Shown piece after piece: positions 1 through 5,965 of a DNA stretch of 7,779 bases. Numbering within the stretch: the stretch's first letter is position 1; each line of letters begins with the position of its first letter. The stretch comes from Alphaproteobacteria bacterium (GTDB lineage Bacteria > Pseudomonadota > Alphaproteobacteria > Sphingomonadales > Sphingomonadaceae). The DNA lies in contig JAGWQR010000371.1 in assembly GCA_028869975.1 (NCBI GenBank), forward strand, positions 1-7,779, in the 5' to 3' direction. A model generated the notes under the pieces. That model did no database searches and was not told the DNA's origin. It saw only the letters and a list, made by a program, of their open reading frames with translations. The translations under genes and the position numbers were made by a program.

Positions 1-891
1 ATGCCCTGCCAGATAAATCCCGGTTCGCGTTATCGGATGCCGATTGTGTTTGGCCCGGCGATCGGCCCGCGCCAGCACCCCGATGGCCGGATGTGGACGC
101 GCGAAGAGACCGGCATCATGGAATGTGACTGGATGCGGATTGCCTACCGGACCGACCCTGCCAAACTCGAGCGCCTGTTGCCGCCCGGATTTGAACTGCG
201 CGGTGAGCCTATTCTCTCGGTGTCCTGCGCGCAGTGGCGCAATCTCTACTGGCTGGCCGGGCGCGGCTATGGCATCGTGACAATCAATTTTCCCGCAACC
301 TATCGCGGCAAGGAGGAGACCGTCGAGGGCAGTTTCTGCCCGGTGATTTGGGAAGGGCGGCCCGACGCGATTATGACCGGGCGCGAGGAACTGGGCTTCT
401 CGAAATTGTTTGCCGAGCTGCCCGAAATTGACTGGGACAAGGACAAGGGCACCGCAAGCTGCTCGGCCAGCTGGATGGACTTCACATTCTTCGACATCGC
501 GCTGACCAGTTTGGTCGAGGAACAGAACCCCGAGAAGATTTTCCCGGAATCGGGCAAAGGCGGCGGCCCGCAGCTTTATTATAAATATATGCCGCGCACC
601 TCGCCGAACGGGGTTGAGGGGGCGGACGTGTCTTACGTGACCACCGGCGCCCCCAAGGGCACGGCTGCGGCGAATATCTTGATGGATGAGTTCGCCTATC
701 GCCGCTGGACGGGCAGGGGCAGTCTCAACTGGCACAAGGCGACGTTCGAGCAGCTTCCGTTGACCTTCAAAATCGTCAACACTGTGGCTGATCTGGACAT
801 TCTGGAGATCACCGAAGTAGAGATGGTGAGCTTTGCCGGACCGGGCATCGCCATTTCGGTCAACACGATGCGCGCGGTCGAACCCGCCTGA
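1..891 (+). CDS. Acetoacetate decarboxylase superfamily protein (substrate unknown)
   Basis: The 296-residue protein belongs to the ADC-like fold. Two stretches match Clostridium acetobutylicum ADC by eye: IAYRTD followed by a Leu-rich PPGFE segment (residues 48-65, like IVYRTD of ADC), and GREELGFSKL (127-136, like GRELSAYPKK). Lys135 aligns with the Schiff-base Lys115 of ADC. The neighbouring Lys116 is replaced by Leu136, and ADC Arg29 and Glu76 do not appear to be conserved. The protein is therefore probably a Schiff-base enzyme of the wider family (decarboxylase, or aldolase/dehydratase-like) rather than a classical acetoacetate decarboxylase. No signal peptide or membrane segment is seen, so it should be cytoplasmic. 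It lies 19 nt upstream of an aldehyde dehydrogenase on the same strand, suggesting one operon. The ATG is the first base of the window, so the ribosome site is not visible and the true start could be upstream or at the ATG at 37. The family is fairly sure; the function is not. Confidence 0.85.
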   Translation: MPCQINPGSRYRMPIVFGPAIGPRQHPDGRMWTREETGIMECDWMRIAYRTDPAKLERLLPPGFELRGEPILSVSCAQWRNLYWLAGRGYGIVTINFPATYRGKEETVEGSFCPVIWEGRPDAIMTGREELGFSKLFAELPEIDWDKDKGTASCSASWMDFTFFDIALTSLVEEQNPEKIFPESGKGGGPQLYYKYMPRTSPNGVEGADVSYVTTGAPKGTAAANILMDEFAYRRWTGRGSLNWHKATFEQLPLTFKIVNTVADLDILEITEVEMVSFAGPGIAISVNTMRAVEPA

Positions 892-894
892 AAC

Positions 895-904
895 AAGAGA
901 GGAA
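895..904 (+). promoter_or_regulatory. Ribosome binding site of the aldehyde dehydrogenase gene
   Basis: AAGAGAGGAA lies just after the stop codon of the preceding gene. The GAGG core at 899-902 is 8 nt before the ATG at 911. It decides the start: an in-frame ATG at 833 would add 26 residues that overlap the upstream gene and do not resemble an aldehyde dehydrogenase N-terminus. Confidence 0.75.
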
Positions 905-910
905 CAAGAT

Positions 911-2308
911 ATGAAGTTTGAACGGATCAACCCGATGACGGGCGAAGTGGCTTCGTCCGCTCCTGCGATGAAGGGCGCGGACATGGCAGCGATTGCGGAG
1001 AAGGCGGCGGCGGCGCAACCGGGCTGGGGCGCTCAGGGCCCGAATGCACGCCGTGCGGTGCTGATGAAGGCGGCGGATGCGCTGATGGCGCGCAAGGATG
1101 ATTTCGTTGCGGCGATGATGTCCGAAACCGGCTCAACCGCAGGCTGGGCGATGTTCAATCTGGGGCTGGCGGCGGGCATGGTGCGCGAGGCCGCGGCGAT
1201 CACCACGCAGATTGCGGGTGAGGTAATCCCGTCGGACAAGCCGGGGTGCCTCGCGATGGCCCTGAAAGAGCCGGTCGGCGTCATCCTTGGCATTGCGCCG
1301 TGGAACGCGCCGATCATTCTGGGCGTGCGCGCGATTGCGGTGCCGCTGGCGTGCGGCAATGCGGTTATTTTGAAGGCGAGCGAGAATTGTCCGCGCACAC
1401 ACGCGCTGATCATCGAAGCCTTTGCCGAAGCGGGCTTCCCCGAAGGCGTGGTCAATGTCGTCACCAATGCGCCTGCTGATGCGGCCGATGTGGTTGGCGC
1501 GCTGATCGATGCGCCGGAGGTCAAGCGCATCAATTTCACGGGCTCGACCGCTGTGGGCCGGATCATTGCCAAGCGCGCGGCGGAGCATCTCAAGCCCTGC
1601 CTGCTGGAGTTGGGCGGCAAGGCACCGCTTATTGTGCTCGACGACGCCGATCTTGAGGAGGCGGTGAAAGCAGCCGCGTTCGGGGCCTATATGAACTCCG
1701 GCCAGATTTGCATGTCGACCGAGCGGATCATTGTGGTGGACAGCGTGGCGGATGCCTTCCTTGAGAAGTTCGCGGCCAAGGCCAAGTCGATGCCGACCGG
1801 CGATCCGCGCTTGGGGCAGACGCCGCTCGGCGCGGTCGTGGATCAAAAGACCGTCAGCCATGTTAATGCACTCATTGATGATGCGACAGCCAAAGGTGCA
1901 AAGGTTGCGGCGGGCGGCAAGGCTAACTCAGTGCTGATGCCTGCGACGATTATCGACGGTGTGACCTCATCGATGAACCTCTATGCGCAAGAGAGCTTCG
2001 GGCCGATTGTGGCGGTGATCCGCGCCAAGGACGAAGCCGATGCGATCACCAAAGCCAACGACTCGGATTACGGTCTGTCCGCCGCTGTGTTCACCCGCGA
2101 CACCGCGCGGGGCCTGTCTGTCGCGCGCCAGATCAAATCGGGCATCTGCCATGTCAACGGCCCCACCGTGCATGATGAGGCGCAAATGCCGTTCGGCGGC
2201 GTCGGGGCCTCGGGCTATGGCCGCTTCGGCGGTCGGCAAGGCATCGACGCTTTCACCGAAACCCGCTGGATCACAGTGGAGACAATGCCGGGGCATTTCC
2301 CGATTTAA
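911..2308 (+). CDS. NAD(P)-dependent aldehyde dehydrogenase, aromatic-aldehyde type
   Basis: The protein has 465 residues, within the usual ALDH length, and oxidises an aldehyde to its acid with NAD(P)+. All hallmarks are present: the oxyanion Asn132 in PWNAP; Lys155 in ILKASE of the cofactor site; FTGST at 209-213 in the Rossmann fold; the general base Glu233 in LELGGK; the nucleophile Cys267 in GQIC; Glu361 in ESFGP; and the C-terminal MPFGGVGASGYGRFGG segment (426-441). The PWNAPIILGVRAIAVPLACG stretch and the SGQICMST motif resemble salicylaldehyde (DoxF/NahF), benzaldehyde and vanillin dehydrogenases, so an aromatic aldehyde is the likely substrate. The start at 911 is supported by a good ribosome site. 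It follows an ADC-like gene by 19 nt and is probably co-transcribed with it. The pobA gene nearby makes hydroxybenzaldehyde a reasonable candidate, but the exact substrate cannot be read from the sequence, so no symbol is given. Confidence 0.93.
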   Translation: MKFERINPMTGEVASSAPAMKGADMAAIAEKAAAAQPGWGAQGPNARRAVLMKAADALMARKDDFVAAMMSETGSTAGWAMFNLGLAAGMVREAAAITTQIAGEVIPSDKPGCLAMALKEPVGVILGIAPWNAPIILGVRAIAVPLACGNAVILKASENCPRTHALIIEAFAEAGFPEGVVNVVTNAPADAADVVGALIDAPEVKRINFTGSTAVGRIIAKRAAEHLKPCLLELGGKAPLIVLDDADLEEAVKAAAFGAYMNSGQICMSTERIIVVDSVADAFLEKFAAKAKSMPTGDPRLGQTPLGAVVDQKTVSHVNALIDDATAKGAKVAAGGKANSVLMPATIIDGVTSSMNLYAQESFGPIVAVIRAKDEADAITKANDSDYGLSAAVFTRDTARGLSVARQIKSGICHVNGPTVHDEAQMPFGGVGASGYGRFGGRQGIDAFTETRWITVETMPGHFPI

Positions 2309-2318
2309 GGCACCTATG

Positions 2319-2339
2319 TAGCGTGCATGACGCGTGCTA
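2319..2339 (+). terminator. Weak hairpin after the aldehyde dehydrogenase gene
   Basis: TAGCGTGC, a 5-nt loop and GCGTGCTA can form an 8-bp stem in RNA if two G-U pairs are allowed, starting 11 nt after the stop codon. No T-run follows, so it is at best an imperfect or factor-assisted terminator. It could equally be a chance repeat of GCGTGC. Confidence 0.25.
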
Positions 2340-2349
2340 GGGCGGCGAC

Positions 2350-2526
2350 ATGATCGCCAGGCTCAAATCGCTGCGTGTGCGGGTTGGGCTGTTGATGTCG
2401 CTGGTGATGATCGTCATCGCGGTGATGCTTATTCAGCGACATCGCGCGCACAACGCTTTCTTACCTGCGGCACCCGAGACGATCCTTGCTGATCCTGCTC
2501 AACCGCGCTCAACACGGGCGGCTTAG
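2350..2526 (+). CDS. Possible small membrane protein, 58 aa, or truncated gene
   Basis: An ATG at 2350 opens a 58-residue frame ending at TAG 2524-2526. The N-terminus is basic (MIARLKSLRVRVG). A hydrophobic stretch at about residues 13-28 (GLLMSLVMIVIAVMLI) follows, then a basic QRHRAH and a Pro/Ala-rich tail. This is the pattern of a single-pass inner-membrane protein with the N-terminus inside, or of the start of a larger sensor or membrane protein. The upstream AGGG (2339-2342) is a poor ribosome site. The frame stops 12 nt before the apparent end of an IS3-family remnant at 2539, so this may be the stump of a gene cut by the element. I recognise no family. It could also be a chance ORF. 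Confidence 0.35.
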   Translation: MIARLKSLRVRVGLLMSLVMIVIAVMLIQRHRAHNAFLPAAPETILADPAQPRSTRAA

Positions 2527-2538
2527 TATATCCAGAGG

Positions 2539-2716
2539 TGGTTCCGGTAGTTTGGACAGTTTGATGGTTAATCATAAGTGGATTCCATCGGACGATTCAC
2601 GCTGCCCCGGCCAGCCGGGGCGGCGTGGCATAACAAGCCTCATCCGGGGTCTGTTTGTCAAGGCTTGAATGGGGTTGTTCCTGGTGATAAAAGTTGTAAT
2701 CCCAGCCCGCGACCGC
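2539..2716 (-). mobile_element. Remnant of an IS3-family insertion sequence (right end)
   Basis: The minus strand carries the end of an IS3-type orfB transposase (stop at 2597-2599), followed by about 58 nt of non-coding DNA that ends near TGGTTCCGGTAGTTTGGACA at 2539-2558. That layout, with orfB stopping some 50 nt before a TG/CA terminal inverted repeat, is usual for IS3 elements. The matching left end, orfA and most of orfB are missing, so the element is dead. The boundary at 2539 is inferred from the TG dinucleotide and the spacing. The inner boundary near 2716 is only where recognisable coding stops. A GC-rich perfect palindrome at 2605-2620 lies inside the transposase tail. Confidence 0.6.
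2597..2716 (-). pseudogene. C-terminal fragment of IS3-family transposase (orfB)
   Basis: Read on the minus strand, the 39 codons before the TGA at 2597-2599 include WDYNFYHQEQPHSSLDKQTP and then DEACYATPP. This is the conserved end of the IS3 OrfB integrase core, whose family form is close to YNxxRPHSSLxxxTPDEAY. A TGA at 2717-2719 interrupts the same frame just upstream, and I find no DDE catalytic residues or clear transposase sequence in any frame beyond it. The fragment is therefore a decayed leftover. The Arg of the usual RPHSSL motif is Gln here. Confidence 0.78.
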
Positions 2717-2797
2717 TCACCGTGTATGTCTGCGCGTCCTTCCTGATCCTGATCAGTACAGACTGGTTCATCAGCGAAGCTTTGGATGAGGCGCAAA
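2717..2797. other. Unassigned stretch between IS remnant and pobA stop
   Basis: I see no gene, clear hairpin terminator or repeat in these 81 nt. They may be further decayed IS sequence or the 3' untranslated region of pobA. The frame-shifted minus-strand reading contains no recognisable transposase motif. Confidence 0.5.
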
Positions 2798-3967
2798 CTA
2801 CAACGGCAGCCCGACATAATTTTCGGCAATCGCGGTCTGCGCAGCGCGCGATGAAGCGATATAGTCAAGTTCGGCGACCTGCATCGCGCGCTCGAATGGG
2901 CCATCTTCGGGGAAGCGGTGCATCAGCTTGGTGAGCGACCAGGAGAATCGCTCGCACTTCCACACCCGCGCCAGGGCCTTTTCGGCATATTTCGCGATAC
3001 CGTCATTGTCGCTTCGTGTGAAAAAACCGATCAGCGCGTCTGACAGATAGGCAACATCCGAAGCTGCGAGGTTGAGCCCCTTGGCCCCGGTGGGCGGAAC
3101 GATATGCGCGGCGTCCCCTGCCAGAAACAGGCTACCATGCCGCATCGGCGTGAACACGAAGCTGCGCAACGGCGCGATCGATTTTTCCAGCGCCGGGCCG
3201 CGGGTGATATGCGGGGCAACATCGGGACCGAGCCGCACAGCCAGTTCATCCCACAACCGGTCGTCGCTCCAATTCTCAACCTTCTCCGTCAGCGGCACAT
3301 CAATATAATATCGGCTGCGGACTTTCGATCGCATTGAGGCGAGAGCGAAGCCGCGCTCATGGTTGGCGTAGATCAGTTCATCATGGCAGGGCGGCACATC
3401 GGCGAGAATGCCGAGCCAGCCGAATGGATAGACACGCTCATAGTTGCGCGCGGCGCTTGCCGGGATGGCTTTGCGCGAGGGGCCATGAAAGCCGTCACAC
3501 CCGGCGATGAAGCGCGCATCGATCCGCTGCTTGGTGCCGTCCTTTGTGTAAGTGACATAGGGAGTATCACTCTCGACATCGTGGAGTGACACGTCGCCTG
3601 CTTCGTAAATAATCTCCAGACCCCGATCATGCGCGGCCTCCATCAGATCGCGCGTCACCTCGGTCTGGCCATAAACGATAACATGTTTGCCGGTCAGCTC
3701 ATAGGTGTTGATCCGGATCAGCCGCCCGCCGTCAGCAAGGCAGAGGCCTTCTTCGAGCAGCCCCTCGGCATTGAGCCGAGCATTGATTCCCAGCCGGTCA
3801 AGCAAGTCGGTGGTGGTGCGCTCCAGCACCCCCGCCCGGATGCGCCCGAGCACATAATCGCCGCTCACCCGCTCGACGATAACGCAGTCCACGTCCGCCT
3901 CGCGCAGCAAATGGCCAAGCAGCAACCCTGCTGGCCCTGCGCCGATAATCACAACCTGCGTTTTCAT
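2798..3967 (-). CDS. pobA: 4-hydroxybenzoate 3-monooxygenase (p-hydroxybenzoate hydroxylase)
   Basis: This flavoprotein hydroxylates 4-hydroxybenzoate to protocatechuate (3,4-dihydroxybenzoate) with NAD(P)H and O2 in the cytoplasm. The protein has 389 residues; the Pseudomonas fluorescens PobA has 394. It shows the FAD dinucleotide motif GAGPAG (9-14), YVLGRIRAGVLE (38-49), the second FAD/NADPH motif CDGFHG (157-162), and the GDAAH site (284-288, Asp285 on FAD ribose). Substrate and flavin residues of the P. fluorescens enzyme are all present with an offset of one: Tyr200, Ser211, Arg213, Tyr221, Pro292, Asn299 and Tyr384. In the cofactor-specificity helix Arg33 and Tyr38 are kept, but Gln34 is Val. 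The AAGGAG ribosome site (3980-3985) is 12 nt from the ATG, a little far. The gene is transcribed away from the ThDP enzyme gene and converges on the IS remnant. No pobR regulator gene is in the window. Confidence 0.97.
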   Translation of the reverse strand: MKTQVVIIGAGPAGLLLGHLLREADVDCVIVERVSGDYVLGRIRAGVLERTTTDLLDRLGINARLNAEGLLEEGLCLADGGRLIRINTYELTGKHVIVYGQTEVTRDLMEAAHDRGLEIIYEAGDVSLHDVESDTPYVTYTKDGTKQRIDARFIAGCDGFHGPSRKAIPASAARNYERVYPFGWLGILADVPPCHDELIYANHERGFALASMRSKVRSRYYIDVPLTEKVENWSDDRLWDELAVRLGPDVAPHITRGPALEKSIAPLRSFVFTPMRHGSLFLAGDAAHIVPPTGAKGLNLAASDVAYLSDALIGFFTRSDNDGIAKYAEKALARVWKCERFSWSLTKLMHRFPEDGPFERAMQVAELDYIASSRAAQTAIAENYVGLPL

Positions 3968-3985
3968 GCTTCAGGAACGCTCCTT

Positions 3986-4001
3986 CAGATTTTATAATCT
4001 G
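3986..4001. repeat. Inverted repeat CAGATT-N4-AATCTG upstream of pobA
   Basis: CAGATTTTATAATCTG is a perfect 6-bp inverted repeat with a TTAT centre. It ends 18 nt before the pobA start codon and touches its AAGGAG ribosome site. Its place suggests an operator or a -10 region of pobA. No transcription-factor motif is recognised with confidence. Confidence 0.45.
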
Positions 4002-4119
4002 TCGATTTTATATGCTGGAAACTTGCTAAACAGACTATATTTGCACATTATTCGGTGCCAATCGGAATGCCTGTCAGGATATAAATTTCCTTTAATTTTG
4101 CGCTGGAACTTCCTCGGGG

Positions 4120-4132
4120 CATTTGGCAAATG
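4120..4132. repeat. Inverted repeat CATTTG-G-CAAATG upstream of the ThDP gene
   Basis: CATTTGGCAAATG is a perfect 6-bp palindrome around a central G, 34 nt before the ATG at 4167. This spacing fits an operator overlapping the promoter or early leader of the ThDP enzyme gene. A short palindrome can arise by chance in AT-rich DNA. Confidence 0.4.
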
Positions 4133-4166
4133 ATTAAAAACAAGACGAATTACCGGGGAATGGGTG

Positions 4167-5864
4167 ATGGCGCAGATTGAGTTGGCCGCAGCAGATGCAC
4201 TTGTGCGCACACTCGGTGCAGCCGGGGTATCGCGATACTATGGCCTGGCCAGCGGCAAGCTGGCACCGCTTTATCGTGCACTCGCCACGATCGATACAGC
4301 TCATTATACAGGAGTTCGTCACGAAGCGGCGGCGGCGTTCATGGCGACGGCAATTTTTGCCGGAGCCGGGGAACTCGCTGTTTGTCTTGGCGAGACAGGG
4401 CCGGGCGGGCTCAATCTGCTCAGCGGACTTGGGGGTGCTGCGGCGAATAATCTAGCGGTACTCGCCATCACGTCCAGCAACGATCAGGCGCTGACCCGAC
4501 CTGATACGGGCGTATTCAGCTCAACCGACAACCTCAGTCTTTTCGCGCCGCTGATGAAGTGGAACGCGCGTGTTCATGATCCGGCGCGCATTCCCGAATT
4601 GGTGCGGACGGCATTGCGCGCGGCGTTGAGTGGACGCCCGGGGCCAGTTCAACTCGATATTCCTGCCGATGTGCTGGCGGCGACTGCGCATTATGATGAA
4701 GCTGAGCTTGATGCAAGGCGCTCAGACTTCATTGCGCGTTCACCGACTGCCTTGCCCGAGGCCATTGCCGTTGCAGCCAAAATGATGAAGGCCGCGCGAA
4801 GGCCCTTGATTATCGCTGGCGGGGGCGTGATCCGGGCGGGGGGCGCTGAAATGCTTGTGCGCTGTGCCGAACGCCTTGGCGCGCCGGTGATTACAACCCA
4901 AATGGGAACAGGCGCAATCCCAGACGATGCTCCACTTTGTCTCGGGCAGGGCGGGCTGCTGGGTGGTCCGTCGTCCAGACTGGCACTTGAGGAGGCAGAT
5001 GTGGTGCTCGCGCTGGGTTGCCGGTTTTCCTCCTGGATGGCGATGGATGGCCCGCCTATATGGGCCGGTCCTGCGCATCAGGCGTTGATTCAAGTTGACA
5101 TTGATCCGCTGATGATCGGGGCCAGGCGTTCATTGGCGCTCGGGATTGTTGCAGACCTGCGTTGTACACTCGAAGTACTGCACGAATTTTTCGCGCAGAC
5201 GACACAGGACAATGATCCGGAATGGCTCAGCCGACTAGCGGGCGCCCGCGCTCAATATCGGGCCGCGCTGAGTGTACACGCCGAAGATACCAGTGTTCCG
5301 ATGCACCCGGCTGCATTGGCGCGGGCAATCGGGGCACAAATTGGCCCGTCCGATCTGGTTGTGTTTGATGGCGGTCATACCAGCTTCTGGAGTCATGATT
5401 TTACCCCCGCGCTGGAGCCACGCACCCGATTTCATGAGCCCGGCATGTCGCATCTCGGCTTTGGTCTGCCTTGGGCACTCGCCCTCAAGCAGAGCGCACC
5501 GGAACGTAACGTGTTTTGCATTACCGGCGATGGCACTATGGGTTTTACCTTACAGGAACTTGATACCGCACGCCGCGAAGGCCTTAATATCATTGTTGTG
5601 GTGCATAATAATGCGCGTTTCGGCGTGATTGCGGCACGACAGGCGCGTGACGGCATAGCGCTCGGAACGGATTTGAGCGACACGGATTATGCGGCGATTG
5701 CTCGGGCGTTCGGATGCCATGCCGAGCTCATCACGCAACCAGAGGAGGTCTTGCCTGCACTTGATCGAGCCCGCGCTTCCGGTCTTCCTGCCTTGATTGA
5801 CGCGCGTGTTCGTTTTGAGCCGCACCCGATGTTGCCGGTTTTCGGGCGCAGCAGCCAAGGATGA
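4167..5864 (+). CDS. ThDP-dependent enzyme, acetolactate synthase/benzaldehyde lyase-like
   Basis: The 565-residue protein has the three-domain plan of the acetolactate synthase, benzoylformate decarboxylase and benzaldehyde lyase family. The N-terminal pyrimidine-binding domain (about 1-170) holds the cofactor-activating Glu53 in VRHEAAAAF. The central domain (about 195-340) contains the LALGIVADL segment. The C-terminal pyrophosphate-binding domain has GDG at 454-456 and NN at 481-482, the classical GDG-X24-NN metal/ThDP motif. Length and several stretches (KWNARV, RAALSGRPGPVQLDIP, LALGIVADL) recall Pseudomonas benzaldehyde lyase (563 aa). By eye, however, its active-site His29 is Lys31 here and Gln113 is Phe117. 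Substrate is therefore unknown: carboligase, lyase or 2-keto acid decarboxylase are all possible. The ATG at 4167 is chosen over the in-frame GTG at 4164 because GGGGAA (4155-4160) then lies 6 nt away. It is divergent from pobA and 101 nt upstream of a TonB-dependent receptor gene. Confidence 0.88.
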   Translation: MAQIELAAADALVRTLGAAGVSRYYGLASGKLAPLYRALATIDTAHYTGVRHEAAAAFMATAIFAGAGELAVCLGETGPGGLNLLSGLGGAAANNLAVLAITSSNDQALTRPDTGVFSSTDNLSLFAPLMKWNARVHDPARIPELVRTALRAALSGRPGPVQLDIPADVLAATAHYDEAELDARRSDFIARSPTALPEAIAVAAKMMKAARRPLIIAGGGVIRAGGAEMLVRCAERLGAPVITTQMGTGAIPDDAPLCLGQGGLLGGPSSRLALEEADVVLALGCRFSSWMAMDGPPIWAGPAHQALIQVDIDPLMIGARRSLALGIVADLRCTLEVLHEFFAQTTQDNDPEWLSRLAGARAQYRAALSVHAEDTSVPMHPAALARAIGAQIGPSDLVVFDGGHTSFWSHDFTPALEPRTRFHEPGMSHLGFGLPWALALKQSAPERNVFCITGDGTMGFTLQELDTARREGLNIIVVVHNNARFGVIAARQARDGIALGTDLSDTDYAAIARAFGCHAELITQPEEVLPALDRARASGLPALIDARVRFEPHPMLPVFGRSSQG

Positions 5865-5965
5865 CGTTCCAGCCCGTGAATAGATTATATTGATATTTTG
5901 GATTTGTAATTACCTATTAAATTGGTGTCATAGATACAAAGCATATGTTTGGAGGAGGAAGAATT
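5865..5965 (+). promoter_or_regulatory. AT-rich gap before the receptor gene, possible promoter
   Basis: The 101-nt gap is much more AT-rich than the genes beside it. TTGATA (5890-5895) and TATTAA (5915-5920) resemble -35 and -10 boxes but are 19 nt apart, longer than ideal. No hairpin with a T-run is seen, so the receptor could also be read through from the ThDP gene. Confidence 0.25.
5951..5959 (+). promoter_or_regulatory. Strong ribosome binding site of the TonB-dependent receptor
   Basis: GGAGGAGGA lies 6 nt before the ATG at 5966. It is the best Shine-Dalgarno sequence in the window and fixes the receptor start, which is followed at once by a signal peptide. Confidence 0.85.

Larger units (their letters stand above)
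3968..4166. promoter_or_regulatory. Divergent promoter region between pobA and the ThDP enzyme gene
   Basis: This 199-nt AT-rich spacer must carry the start signals for pobA (minus) and the ThDP enzyme gene (plus). It is clearly richer in A/T than the flanking genes and contains two perfect short palindromes that could bind dimeric regulators. I could not fix a -35/-10 pair with confidence for either direction. One possible minus-strand pair is TTTCCA with TTATAA, 18 nt apart, near 4018-3989. Confidence 0.6.

Noticed and set aside
833..910. Upstream in-frame ATG at 833 as the start of the aldehyde dehydrogenase
   Set aside because: It would overlap the preceding gene by 59 nt, has no ribosome site, and adds residues that are that gene's sequence in another frame. 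The ATG at 911 has a good ribosome site.
1033..1861. Long minus-strand open frames (195 and 242 codons) opposite the aldehyde dehydrogenase gene
   Set aside because: They mirror a high-GC gene with clear catalytic motifs on the plus strand; their translations are Arg/Ala-rich with no recognisable domain.
2601..2624. GC-rich palindrome (CCCCGGC-CA-GCCGGGG core) as an intrinsic terminator for the convergent genes
   Set aside because: No T-run follows on either strand, and it lies inside the readable transposase tail, so its bases are explained by coding sequence.
2572..2934. Open frames of 110 (minus) and 118 (plus) codons across the IS remnant and pobA 3' end
   Set aside because: They cross the boundary between pobA and the IS remnant in frames other than the real ones and show no domain.
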